Positions 1 through 11,655 of a stretch of 64,000 bases of DNA are shown piece after piece. The notes under the pieces were generated by a model, which was not told the DNA's origin, ran no database searches, and worked only from the letters and a program-made list of their open reading frames with translations. Source of the stretch: Phallus indusiatus (taxonomy: Eukaryota; Basidiomycota; Agaricomycetes; Phallales; Phallaceae); the NCBI GenBank assembly GCA_027605045.1, contig JAQFWX010000005.1, forward strand, positions 1,612,001-1,676,000, in the 5' to 3' direction. The first letter of the stretch is position 1. Each line of letters begins with the position of its first letter. The position numbers were made by a program, and so were the translations under genes.

Positions 1-241
1 CCAGAGCAGGGCCAGGGTTTACAGGAACACCTGGTAATTCAAAAGGAATTGGCCCTGCAATAGGATTTTGCCTGGTTAAAATTTGTCTTCTCTCTTCTTT
101 GAGTAGGAGAAGTCATTTGACGCTCCTCTCTTTCCCTCTGCCGTTCAATTATTCTATCCCTTTCCGGAGTTGTGGGTTGCCTAAAAAAATTAATTTAATT
201 AATTTTTATTTATTTTGATAATATATCCAACAACTCACATT
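1..241 (-). pseudogene. Second Helitron copy, 5' end of Rep-helicase gene (cut by window edge)
   Basis: Reading the minus strand, positions 180-1 encode a segment (QPTTPERDRIIERQREREER) that aligns with the N-terminus of the intact Helitron protein at 730-5884 (DPPATPERNRTQERAAERAD). It is preceded by a 58-nt intron (238-181, donor GTGAGT, acceptor TTTTTTTAG). The exon before the donor ends in AAT and the next exon begins with G, so splicing creates an ATG, as in the neighbouring copy. About 45 codons in, the reading frame hits a stop, while a frame shifted by one base continues as proline-rich sequence resembling the sister copy (ending VPVNPGPAL). This suggests a single-base indel and a dead copy, though the rest lies outside the window. 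The copies lie in the same orientation, so this is a tandem head-to-tail arrangement. Confidence 0.6.
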
Positions 242-681
242 GTAGAATAATAATAAATCCCAAAAGTGTTTGAGTTTAGAACTTGTTCCGAGGTGAGGGC
301 CGTTCCACTTCCCCCACAGTGGTGGTAGGTACCCCTAAAAGAGTGGGTTTTGGACCCCCCCGAGCAAGTTACCACGAAGAAGGCACCCACAGCTTATGTC
401 CACAATTAGCTTTTTGAGCCTGAAATCAAAAATCAAAAATTTTCCCTTTTTCTTCTGGGAAAAAAAGGTTGCAATATTTTATTCATACATTTTTTATAAT
501 ACAATTTTTTTTTTATATAAAAAACTCTTGAGTTTAGTGGAAACCGGGCCACAATTGTTGCAATTTGTTCACTACCTGGACCTCGCGCGCGCAGCTCTTT
601 TTTATTATGTAAGGGATTACGTAAATTATAAATTTAGACGCCGGACCATCGCGACTTCATATATGTAACAAGGGTGGAATA

Positions 682-697
682 GCGCGGCAAGCCGCGC
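682..697 (-). repeat. Perfect hairpin downstream of Helitron stop codon
   Basis: GCGCGGC-AA-GCCGCGC, a perfect inverted repeat about 35 nt beyond the stop of the Helitron ORF. Helitrons carry a short GC-rich hairpin close to their 3' terminus, so this is a candidate for it. No CTRR end was recognised within the usual dozen bases after it, so the 3' boundary stays unresolved. Confidence 0.4.
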
Positions 698-729
698 ACG
701 TGTTAAAGGTTGAATCCGAGTACTTGTAT

Positions 730-3700
730 TCAAAGCAAAACTTCATTATATACTACATTGGGTGTTTTTGTACTATTTTCATTCAATAAAACCTTGACTC
801 TCTCTGAATTTGTTGCCCTTGAAAAAGCAACATATAACTGTCCATGTGAAAATACCGAATATCTCAAATCAACTCCAACTGTTCCAAGAGACTGTCCTTG
901 AGACTTATTGATAGTCATTGCAAAGGCTAATCGCACTGGGAATTGTCGCCGACAAAGAACAAAAGGTAATTGAGTACCTGATGTCAGAGTGATTCGTGGG
1001 ATAAAAGCAAGATTCCCAGCTCCAGGCCCGGTTAAGATCCTGACTTGTAAAATCTTGTGACGCATCTGAAGTAAGCGCAATCTGGTACCATTGCACAAAC
1101 CCTGGCCAGGATCTAAATTTCGCAAGAGCATCAAAGGAACTCCAACCTTCAGCTCAAGCTTGCCTAAGGGTAAACCTCCAATGGAGATGGAAGTGAGATA
1201 GTCTGTGGGGTAGGGAATGTCTCCATCTTGGTTTCCAGAGTCATCACGTACGCTATCAGCACTGTTATACACCTTGGCCTCTCCTGGATAGTTTGTCAAA
1301 ATAGATGCATTGATATCATCTACTTCAGAGTTTCTGGGACAGAGAATAGCGCGCTCCAGATAAAATTGATCCTGACGATTGATAAAATCAGGATAAATTT
1401 CCGAAATCAAATTCTGAGTCTCAGGGCCAGTTCGCATACGTTCGGGAACAGTAAGCATACCATCTGGAGGTAAATCTCTAGCATGACCAACATCAAGGAG
1501 CCATTGAGCGAAATGGGCAGAATTTGGATCCTGTGCTTCAATACGCATATTCTCTCTAAGATGCAAGACAGTGGTACGCTGCCAGAGTACAGATTGTTGA
1601 ATGCAGGCATTAATGATCATGTGTTTGGAACCTTTTTCGACAACTGGGAGAGTCTGCTGGAAATCACCACCCCATGCAACAGTAATTCCTCCAAAAGGCT
1701 TATTAGGCTGATCACAAAAGTCGCGTAAAGTTCGATCAACACATTCCACCACATGACGATGCTGCATAGGAACTTCATCCCAGATAATGAGATCAGCTTT
1801 GGCTATCATCTTGGCCTTGTCATCTGATTTTCTTGGAGAACAAACAGAACCCTCAGAGATTTCGAGGGGAATTCCAAACATATTATGAGCTGTTCGACCA
1901 CCGGTGAGGATGAGGGATGCAATACCTGAAGAAGCAACACACAGGACAATAAGATTTCTGGCTCGTAAAGAAGCAGCAAGAGTATTCCAGACAAAGGACT
2001 TTCCAGTACCTCCTGGACCATTGAGGAAGAATAGCTTTCCCTGCTTTTGGATAACAGATTCCTCAATTGCATCAAAGGCAGCATGCTGCTCCAGGTTTAA
2101 AAGTGGAAGGTTCCGCTCAATGATCACAGTCTGCTCCTGGACATCATACATCTGTTCAGCAATAAAGCGATTTGGATGAAGAATGGGATCCCAATCCAAA
2201 GCAGGAAGCAGCATCGCTGGGAAATCATTCAAGCGCCGATTGGAGCGTGATAGGATTTGGTTGAGTTTGTAAAGTCCCAAGTCATAAATCTGATCCTCGG
2301 TAGGATCTGGCTGATGGTAGTGATGAACCAAGGCATACCGAAGATCATCGCAGATAAATGCTTTGAATTCGTTCCATAACTCATGCGGCATAGTAGGTTG
2401 ACAGAAGAGTAATATGGTTGCAAAGAGATAGCGAAGCTCTGCACCGGTACGAATATTTGAAGCCTCCCGGAGACATGCACGCCACTCGGAATCATCCTGA
2501 ATCAGACCACGGGCAAGGCAGGCAGCTTGAAAAGTAGGATGAACAACACCATCAAAAGTGCGAAGTGACTCATAGGAAGTCGCGCCACGAACAACCGTGA
2601 GGAGAAGTCGAAGATAATATCTCTCCCCAGCCATAGGACTGACCCAGTGAATACGTCCAATGCATTCATGTCTCTGTCTGATAGTCCATTTATGCTTATT
2701 TTCATTCCAGACATAAGATTCGGGAATCTGGATATAAAGATACTGGCGAGCATGTTCATCAACCTCATTGAGAGTGAAGTAACCCATAAGCATTGTCGTC
2801 TTAGTGATAGCTCTATCCCTGATATCGATAACATCATCATTTTCATCAAAGATTACTGTCTGTTCTTGATCCAAATGGACAGGCAGAGGGATGACAGCTG
2901 GATTCATCCCATGAACGTCAAATTCCATTATACGCCAAATGGCCTCGTGAGCGCTAACATAACGTGCATTTGAATATTGTTCAATCTCATCGATAGACCG
3001 ACCAAACTGCATGGTAATGCGATCATGACCCTTGTAAAAATACTTGTGCATATACTTGATGGATTTGACATTGAAAGTCAACTCCACATTGATATGACAC
3101 TCGAAAAGGAGCAATAGAAGCCAGCAATAGGGAACGACATAGCCATTATGGAGAACATGATTGCGATGTTGATGGGTACGACCATTGTCAGGACGCGCAT
3201 ACTGGGGATATCCCTCCTCATTCACACTCGTAGTATCACGAAATGGCTTAGGAAAGCGCTTGCTACATTTTCCGTTAACCATGCAAGGAGCGTTGGGATT
3301 AGCGGCACCGCAAGGACCATGCATCATATATTTGGTGACCAAAGCATGAAGTCTGGGATGGGTCTGAGGATCAGGAATTTGAGCAGAAATGAGAGAATCG
3401 ACATCTTGTGGAGTATGGAATTTATAATCTCTCTCTAACCATAACATCAAATGCATATGAGGGAGACCACGCTTTTGAAATTCAATGACGTAGACATAGG
3501 CAGCGACTTTTCCAAAAATATGCTGTTTAGTGATGAGATGGAGAAGGGCCTTCATCTTCATCAAGAAGACACGATTGACCAAATCAGGTCTATCAGCATA
3601 AGTCTGACCCGGCTCCAAATTATTGACAATCTCAGGCCATTGAGCGTTTGCTGTCATAGTGAGGAAAATATCACCCGGACCCCTTGTCCTGACAATTGCA

Positions 3701-5884
3701 AATGAATTCTGAAGTTTCATACGCATGTAACGTGAGCTACCGGTGTGCGATGCCGGAAGGACAAATTTTTTGCCAAGGTTAGCGGCCACTAAATTGCCAT
3801 CATCAGCAAAATAAGTCTCCTCAATTGTTTTATAGAGATCAGCACGAAGCTGTTTCTGATTTCTCCTGAGATACTCGAGACGTTGCTCCTCTGCAGCTGC
3901 CCATCCATCCACAATAAACTGCATGAACAGTTTACCTGCAAGAAATAATTTGCGAGTTGCGAGTGGACGGGGATGTAAATGATAAGCCAAGTATTTGACC
4001 ATTGTCGCAGTCTTTTCTCCATTCTCTGTTTGATATCTGATCCGAGGATGCCACCCAAGCTCACCGCCAGGGAAGAGAAGAACATAATGAAGAGGGAAAT
4101 AGAGAGCATTAAGAGACGTGATGGTAAAAGATTGTCCATTAGTTCTCTGAATGGTCACTTCGCGTGGTCGGGTCATGGCCACATTATCAGGAACTAAAGC
4201 TGCAATTTCATCCCCCGTAGGCAAATTATTTGTGCGTTGATCGGTAGTAGGATCATAGGATATGAAAATTTCGAACCTGTTGTTATTTTGGCCTGCATCA
4301 CGTAGACGTTGCATCGCATTCTTGTATTGTTGGACATAAGGATTGTGCTCCATCATATCCTGCAGAATATGTAGAGTAGCAGCATCAAGAACCACAGCAC
4401 CATTCCGATCACGATTACGGTCCATCCTGACTCGATGAGCATCCACAGAATCATAGATATAAAGTTGAGCATACACCGCCTGCTCAAGATTCTCCGCCAA
4501 TAAAGGGTGATGACGGTGATATAAACTCCCTTGTAAATTGAGTGCGTATGGACCACCACCCTGAAGAAGGGACTGATCCCAGGTAGCTTGTAAAGATGTA
4601 AATGCCAGAGCAGAGTTGTACCGGCGAATGTTTGTCCTGAATGAGACAGCCTGATGTGTTTGATCTGTAAGCAAAGACTGCAAAGGAGGTGGTGGTGGTA
4701 GAAAATCAGTAAGTTGAAGTTTGCCTTCCATACAGCACATGCCAAAAAGGAGATTATTTCGGGTTGATTTGCCCAGACACTCCATATACCAATGCAGCGC
4801 CTGACAGCCACCACATATAATATTCATAGGACCGCAATCGAACCTGGGAACATTATCCTGAACATTTCCACGTGCAGCCAAATTATGAAGTTTGAACTGA
4901 TCGCAAGTGAAATTTCCAGGTTGTGGTGGTGGAATAGGGCGAACAGGCAGGTGTAAAGGAGCATGTGGAGGTGGAGGTAGAAGTGGAGGTGGAGGAGCAG
5001 GAGGAAGTGGAGGAGCAGGAGGAAGTGGAGGAGCAGGAGGAAGTGGAGGAGCAGGAGGAAGTGGAGGAGCAGGAGGAAGTGGAGGAGCAGGAGGAAGTGG
5101 AGGAGCAGGAGGAAGTGGAGGAGCAGGGGGAGGTTCAAGAGCACGGATGGGAGCAGGGGCGCGAGCAGGAGCAGGAATAGGAGGGACAGGAGGAAGTTGG
5201 GGACGACCACGACCACGACCATGACTTGGTCCAGCTGGGATATCAGGAAAAGGTGTGAGCCATTCTCGCTGACCGCGACCACGACCACGGCCACGACTGG
5301 GTCCAGCCACAGAAGGAATCTCAGGAATATGTGGTATCGGTCTACCACGACCTCTTCCACGATTTGCATCAATAACTGACATTGCAGTATTAGCCGCTGC
5401 ACGCAATTCTGCTACCCCCATAGATCCAAGAACAGGTACAGGAGGGTGATTAGCTGCTACTGGTTGGAGTTGAGCACGTATTTGTGCAACCATCGTACGT
5501 GGAGTTGGTTGAGAAAAGGGGTCTGCATCAGGAAGAGGTGGTTGGGGAGCAGGTGGAAAATGAGGAAAGGGAGGTGGTAAAGGAAGCGGAGGATTCTGAG
5601 GATTCATAGCTCGCTCACGTCTCTCAGTAACAGGGGTCATAATTCGGTCTGCGCGCTCTGCAGCACGCTCTTGCGTTCGATTACGCTCAGGTGTAGCAGG
5701 TGGATCCCTAAAATAATATATATAAATTTTTTTATCAGAAAATAAATAGATAATGAACATACATTTTTCAGAAATGAAAGCTTCTGAGTGAAGAACTATT
5801 GGGACAGCAAAACAATGATAAGCTATCACAATGATAAAAAAGAGTAAGAAATTAAATTAAAAGATATTTTGAATTTACTTACAT
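730..5884 (-). CDS. Helitron Rep-PIF1 helicase, intact
   Basis: Encodes a Helitron replication initiator fused to a PIF1-type helicase, which drives rolling-circle transposition in the nucleus. The main exon is 5707-730; the preceding exon ends AAT at 5883, and the 175-nt intron 5882-5708 (GTAAGT...TTTTAG) joins it to G at 5707, making the start codon across the junction (protein about 1659 residues). Visible in order: an RGRGRGR- and PPAPPLP-rich N-terminal third; a Helitron-like domain; a HUH motif (GLPHMHLMLWL, about residue 750); a Rep tyrosine motif KYMHKYFYKGHD (about 885); Walker A GPGGTGKS (about 1231); Walker B-like IIWDEVPM; GGDFQQTLPVV; and a C-terminal helicase motif QLYVAFSRA. 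No internal stop or frameshift is seen, so the element may be autonomous. If the upstream intron is not used, an ORF from 5829 adds about 40 hydrophobic residues of low plausibility. Confidence 0.92.
4991..5134 (-). repeat. 18-bp tandem repeat coding a proline-rich tract
   Basis: Eight tandem 18-bp units (plus strand GGAGGAGCAGGAGGAAGT, the last one degenerate) lie inside the Helitron ORF and encode repeated PPAPPL on the minus strand. The unit length is a multiple of three, so copy-number change keeps the frame. The plus-strand glycine- and glutamate-rich ORFs over this stretch are antisense shadows. Confidence 0.85.
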
Positions 5885-7064
5885 TGAGGAACAGAGTAAC
5901 TTTCTGTAAAAAAAATCCAAAGGAAATCCAAAACCAAAGAGAACCAGAGAAAGGCCAAGACCAGGGGAAAATCCAGGGAGATGCTTAGATGGAGCCCAGC
6001 CGAGCTCCCACCGAGTACTATCGCAAGCAGCTCCACCAGGGAATTCGCCGCAGACAGTGCTGAGATATAAACACCTATATATGACCCAAGGCTGAATCTG
6101 ACAGTCAAGACTATCAAGAAACAGTCTGAGTTAGGCTACTCGCACCGCAGTGTGAGAGAGGTACTTGGCAGCAGCGAACTAAGGCCGCGCAGGCGCACTT
6201 CACACACTATAGGCTTGATCTACCTGGGTCACTCTTATCAAACACTCGGCAAGCGTCCAAAAGGCTAAGCAGAAAGACACAGAAAAAAAGTCAGGAAGGA
6301 AGAGGGGGGGATTAAAAAATAGAGAGGTCGAAAGCCAGGACGGAAAGAGAGAGCCAGAAAAGGGGAAAAAGTCAGGAAGGAGCTATGAAAATAAAGAGAA
6401 TTTGTTAAGGAATATATTATTTATTATGAAAAGGATAATTACACACTCTAAACAGAAAGATGTAGGTTGTAAATGGGAAGGAAAGCTAACAGATGGTGGG
6501 GGGGAGAAGGCAAGAGGATGGACTGAAAAACCTACATAGTCTGCCCAGTGCCAGCCCTCTGCCAGCCCTCTGCCAACTCACTACTTCGTGCTGAAGGCAT
6601 GTTGCTTACATCAGTGCTTCACACACCGGAGGCTCGGCTTCGCCTCGCAGGAGCACACAGCTCGGCTGCGCCTCGCGCCAAGAATTAGTCAGCATTACGT
6701 AATTAATTTGTCAGCCTTCTACTTAGTCATCGTTGCCTTTTCATTATTATTGATATGTAATATAATATTTAGGTTCCGTAAGCTGACCGGAACGACGTGA
6801 CGTTCACGTCTGTCACGCAACCGGCTAAATAGTGCACCAACTAGGAATCCAACGATGAACAAATGACAATTGCGTTTACCCGCCTTTGACTCCAATTTTC
6901 AAGGAACCGCGCTATTAATCGTGGAATGTGGTTCATACATACGATGCTTATTTCATTTGCCCTTTCTCCCATTTCGACATCCGTTCGCACATTTTCAAGT
7001 TGAAGATATCAGTACGGCCAATGATTCGGCACTGCAGCTGACCTACTATTCGAAAAACCATAAT

Positions 7065-7210
7065 CTATAAAGGACAAAGTCATGGAGTGGAGGACGAAGT
7101 GGTTCTGCTGCCGAGGTGTTTATCCTGGATCGTGACCCAGGGTTCGTCTGCAAACGTCATTTGGAGATCAGTTGCGGAGTAAAAATATTGAGGTGCAAAG
7201 GATATAAAAG
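7065..7210 (+). promoter_or_regulatory. Two TATA-like boxes upstream of aryl-alcohol dehydrogenase
   Basis: CTATAAAGG at 7065-7073 lies about 170 nt before the start codon at 7242, and GATATAAAAGAC begins at 7201, only about 30-40 nt before it. The distal one leaves room for a normal 5' UTR, so it is the more likely promoter element. If the proximal one were used the leader would be extremely short. Confidence 0.35.
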
Positions 7211-7241
7211 ACTTCATGCTGCCAGTGGAATCCTGAAGAAA

Positions 7242-8652
7242 ATGTCTAACGTGTTTGCTCCCGCACCTTTACCTTCAAGCCCCCTTGCTCGTTACAGGGT
7301 CCTTTCACCCAATGCTGGAGTTCATGTTTCTCCTTTGCAGGTAGGAGCTATGAGCATAGGCGACAAATGGGATCAATTCGGAATGGGATCAATGAACAAA
7401 GAAACTTCTTTCAAATTGCTCGATGCGTACTACGAAGCCGGAGGAAACTTCATCGACACTTCTAATAACTATCAAGATGAAACTTCCGAGGAATTCATTG
7501 GCGAATGGATGGAGAAGAAGGGCATTCGCGACCAGATCGTTTTGGCTACCAAGTATACTACCAATTTCAAACGTGGTGCGGATAACATCCCGGTCAAGAT
7601 CAATTATACCGGAAACAGTCACAAGTCATTGCACATTTCCGTCGAGGCCAGCTTGAAAAAGCTCCGGACAACGTATATCGATATATTATATGCTCATTGC
7701 AAGTGTTTTGGCTTAGATTTTTGCGCGATATCAATGACACTATACAGGGTGGGCTTTCGACACATCCATAGAAGAAGTCATGAATAATCTGCACAGTCTC
7801 GTGATAAAAGGAAAGGTTCTTTATTTGGTACTTATGAACCACGCTCTTTAAGGTTTTTTTTCACGTGCTTATGCTATTTTTGACAGGGAATCTCTGTTCG
7901 TTTCATCATCAGTGTTTTTGAAAGCTTTGGCTGAATAATCACATTATAGGACACACCTGCCTGGGTAGTCTCTAAAGCTAATCAATGGGCAAGGGACCAT
8001 GGCAAAACACCTTTTTGCATCTATCAGGGCCGTTGGAACATATTAGAACGAAGCTTCGAAAGAGACATCATTCCCATGGCTCGCGCAGAAGGCCTTGCCC
8101 TTGCGCCATGGGGCGTACTGGCTGAGGGCCGATTCCGCACCGACGAGGAAGAACGCCGGCGACAAGAAAGCGGTGAAAAGGGCCGTACCTTGTTTGGTGA
8201 CTGGAAGCGCAATGAAACCGAGGTCCAGGTTAGCAGGAAGTTGGAAGAAATCGCCAAGGCGGTCGGTGTCAAGAGCATTACCGCTGTTGCCATTGCGTAT
8301 CTGATGCATGTAGGTTCAGTCAATAATGAGTTATGCATAGCTGTTTTCTTAGTTTATATTTAGAAAACGCCTTATGTTTTTCCTCTGATTGGCGGTCGTA
8401 AGGTCGAGCACCTTCAAGCCAACATCGAAGCCCTCAATGTGCACCTATCTTCCGAGCAAATCAAAGAGATCGAATCGGTATCTCCATTTGATCCTGGTTT
8501 TCCAAATACAATGATTGTGAGCATTGACAAAACGATCCGCGATGTTCTTGGGCTGATAATAGTTGCAGGGAGACGGAACGGAGATCAACTACCTGCTGAA
8601 AAATGCAGGATGGATAGATCGCTGGCAACCGGTTCCGCCATCACCAGTTTAG
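7242..8652 (+). CDS. Aryl-alcohol dehydrogenase-type aldo/keto reductase (AKR9-like), intact
   Basis: NADPH-dependent cytosolic reductase of the fungal aryl-alcohol dehydrogenase / norsolorinic acid reductase family, which in wood- and litter-decay fungi interconverts aromatic aldehydes and alcohols. Exons: 7242-7698, 7748-7827, 7887-7895, 7950-8309, 8364-8516, 8569-8652; phases agree and give 380 residues, the family's usual length. The start is [11 protein letters not shown]. The AKR tetrad is D72 and Y77 (in [14 protein letters not shown]), K104 (LATKYTT) and H152 (DILYAHWW, rebuilt across intron 1). The cofactor-side motif [12 protein letters not shown] and the C-terminal [10 protein letters not shown] are present. 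Intron 1 is GC-AG (GCAAGT...ACAG, 49 nt) and exon 3 is only nine bases long (Gly-Ile-Ser). The upstream in-frame ATG at 7116 would add 42 unlikely residues. No truncation or frameshift seen. Confidence 0.93.
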
Positions 8653-10642
8653 AAGAACTAGAGTTTATGGTTATAATCTCATTGATAAAGCTAATTCGTA
8701 GTAATATAAAGCGCTTAGAACTGGAGTTCAGCATTCGAAGGTCCAACTCATTGCGATCTGAGTGAACAGTCCGACAGAAACGATCAAGTATAAAGTTGAG
8801 TAGGGCTGAAAAGATGCCACGACGACTAATCCGCAAACTTGACTGAAAGCCTGTTTTGTCACTGGCAGTCGGAGTGCGCCGTATGGTTGGTTTTCGTTGG
8901 AATCGTTCGCTATCCCAACGCTATCCACCACCAACTTGTACAAACTTTGTATCATCGTTACTCGATGAGTAGGTTAAGCGTACGGGAACTCATAAATATG
9001 CAGAATGGGCCGCTATATTGTTTATAGAGAAAGAACGTGCATGTAAGGGCTTTTCATTTTTTCAAACTAAAGTGTTCCATCTAAACATCAACGTAGCTGG
9101 CCAATGAATTCACTTTTCTTTAGCTGGATATTGCCATCAACTCCGTTAGTTACCGGTGGATGTTTAAATGAAGATAAACTTCCGAATATACTCTCGAGAT
9201 GCTTGTCCATTCAAATTTATGTTGTTGATGGTATCGTCATTTCAAAACGGTCTGACTATAATGATCGGTTTTTAAGCCTCATTGAAATTTTTCTTTTCCT
9301 TTGTTCTGTTTGCTGAATAATGTGCTTCAAGTTTTGATTTGTTTCGTGACCCAAGTTTAGTTCGCCGGTCTAATTTGCTTTCAGTGCAAGCATTGGTTTC
9401 TCTTCGTCCATTTCTTTCGTGCGCGCCGTTTCTGTTAGTAAAGCGGAGTAGAGCCTTGATTTGAATTTATTGTTTCGGTTCTTGAATTTGATTACATTTT
9501 AATCATTACAATGCCAAATCAGTTCTCATGCTTGTCAGAGTATAGTTTCTTTTTGCGTCAATTAATGTGAGTATCAAGTACTTGATCTTATATTCATGTG
9601 AAGATATAATAGTATTTCAGGTCGACTCAACATTTATTCCTCTATTTTCCAAATAAGTCAAGGGAAGGCCTCAAGATCCTTAGAGAATTAGATTTGCGCT
9701 TAAGAATATTATCAAGATTTTATGGTACAAACCAGGTGTTATGTGGATCCATCCAAAACAGCCTTAAAACGCCTAATGTCGTTTGTCCGTGATCTTTCGG
9801 ACTGATGCATCTCTCTTCAGTGCTGGGATGCATGGTTTCAGTGTGGACTAAAGAAGTATGGAGCGTCCCGCAGCTTCCGAAGTTCCATGGTTTTTCGGAA
9901 AAATTAAGATCAGACGTTGAGGGTTGTAGGCCTAAGAGGATCCTTTTGTCCCCCTAGGTCTAGCTAACATGGCGTATATTTTATACATACGCTGATCCTC
10001 CCGACGCACTTGTAAATCAACTCCCTCAATTTGAGGCTGCTTCTTCGGGCCCTTCGAATCAGCGACGATAAATATGGCACCCATACTTCCCCATCTTGCC
10101 AAATAAAATCATCGACATGAAGTATTACAGATTGGCTTTGGATGATTATAAAACTGAAAGTGTTCTGATTAAGATATCAAAATCGATCTCACGCCGAAGC
10201 TTAAACTATCCAAAACCCTTCTTTTGTACGTTTATCAAATTGCGGAATGATGGCATATATCTCAATGCATGTATTTATGTTGAGCACGTCCATATTATAA
10301 CTGCTTATTGACACCGGTGCTTCTCAGACCATTCCGTGAACTTTATAACATTAGGTTAAATAATTAAAATTTTACTAGGAGCCTTGGATATTATTGATTC
10401 TTATGACCTGTTGACATACACGATAAGGTTTGTTATTTAATGAAGGCTGCTGCAGCTCCGGAAGGCAAGTCAAATATCTGAAATCATTGACACGATCGTG
10501 ATCTCCATTTCACGGTGTAAACGTGACTGTTTTGAAAAGTATAAATGAATTTGATGTTGTATATACATATGTACCATATCTTGCGGATGTTGCAGCAAGA
10601 CCTTTGGGGAACATTGGCTGCACAATATCCCATCATTCTGAT
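8653..10642. other. Intergenic stretch, no gene recognised
   Basis: About 2 kb between the convergent aryl-alcohol dehydrogenase and the first secreted-protein gene. Short ORFs on either strand have no recognisable domain, signal peptide or splice pattern. No terminal repeats or RNA gene were found. Confidence 0.6.
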
Positions 10643-11655
10643 TTAGGAATGAGCGGCACTAAAGAGGATAAGGGTTAGAATCAACCATCAATCATCGAAG
10701 GGTTTAACACCTACCCAACAGACCAAGTACCGTCGTAAGCCGTACATAGACCTTCGGAGAACGGAGGATGAACAGGTGGGAAGCATGCAGCTCCTGCCAA
10801 GGCCGAATTGTTGCTCTGATAGATATTATTAAATAGTATATCACCGAACATGAAGTTTATTAAATGATACTTACAAGGCCGGTCCAACAATATTCTAATT
10901 CGGATTTACCCAAGTTCTCAAAGAAAATGGTGCAAGTTCCGAAAGAAAGAGTTTCTTGATGATCAGAATCCACTGAAAATGTTGGTGCCAGCTGAGCGGT
11001 GAGAATTTGAATTGAGTTTTGAATTGTTTGACAATCATCAGTGACTGGCGGGAGTTGGCCGACATTATCGTTGCAACTGGTAGCACCTACACGTGATATA
11101 CATGAGATTTGCAATAGACAGTAAAAAGAAGAGGGGATCGGGCTGCGTACAAGGTGCATCACATACGTCACGAGGAGGAGGGGGTGGTGGTGGCTGCTGA
11201 GGGTAGTAGGGCGGTGGGAAGAAGTATGGCCTGCAAGTATGGAAGAAGATGCAAAGTGGCCAGAGATCAAAGAACCCGCGGCGTTGAAGAGAAGAGGTGG
11301 AAGCTGTTGTGTCAGAGGTACTGTCGGTCGGACTCGGACTCGGTAGATCCGAGGTTGTGCCCGTAGCACTAAGGGCCAGAGAAGTTGTTGAATCCGTAGA
11401 GTTTGAAGGAACGGTCACATTAACCCATGATTGACACAATATCTTTTCATACAGGAACTGGTTGGGTCCTATTTGTAAAGTGGTGCTGTTCAGTAGTACC
11501 GGTCCAGCACAATGTCCGTAAGCTGTCAGGCAACGTGGTTCATGCCAATGTCAGCCAGACAGGCTGGTATAAAAAACCATCATGACAGACTCACTGGTGG
11601 CCTGAGCAAAAGCACTTGAGACAAATGAAATGAAAAAGAGCCCAAGAATGAACAT
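10643..11655 (-). CDS. Small secreted cysteine-rich protein A (orphan family)
   Basis: Function unknown. Exons 11655-11595, 11522-11151, 11086-10875, 10815-10715, 10658-10643; all phases agree, giving 253 residues. The N-terminus (MFILGLFFISFVSSAFAQAT) is a clear signal peptide, so the protein should be secreted. Exon 2 has a segment with C and N-glycosylation sequons followed by a Ser/Thr-rich stretch and an aromatic/proline tract (PPPYYPQQPPPPPPP). Exons 3-5 contain the pattern VCDAPC, TSC, DDC, GTC, EYC, AACFPP, GLC and end WSVG+AAHS. The gene shares ten cysteines, all four intron positions and the final tiny exon with the gene at 13304-14066, 1.65 kb away in the same orientation, so the pair arose by tandem duplication. 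It differs by a roughly 70-residue insert in exon 2. An effector or wall-associated role is possible but not shown. Confidence 0.75.

Larger units (their letters stand above)
690..6700 (-). mobile_element. Autonomous Helitron (approximate limits)
   Basis: The element is defined by the intact Rep-PIF1 gene at 730-5884, a GC hairpin at 682-697 on its 3' side and a leader with a first exon and intron on its 5' side. The 5' boundary is not resolved: 5900-6700 holds purine-rich sequence, short CAGCCCTCTGC direct repeats near 6550 and paired GGCTCGGCT/AGCTCGGCTGCGCCTCGC motifs near 6630-6680. Neither a 5' TC with flanking A nor a 3' CTRR with flanking T could be fixed by eye. Everything right of about 6800 looks like ordinary gene-upstream sequence of the aryl-alcohol dehydrogenase gene. 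Confidence 0.65.

Noticed and set aside
4991..5134. Regular repeat considered as CRISPR-like or satellite
   Set aside because: Units are adjacent without spacers, in frame with a Helitron protein, and the organism is a eukaryote.
4907..5224. Plus-strand glycine-rich ORF (GGAGGSGGAGGSG type) and glutamate-rich ORF at 4965-5180
   Set aside because: Antisense reading of the 18-bp tandem repeat inside the Helitron gene; no independent evidence of coding.
6540..6690. Candidate Helitron 5' terminus
   Set aside because: Short direct repeats are present, but no TC start next to an A target could be chosen with confidence.
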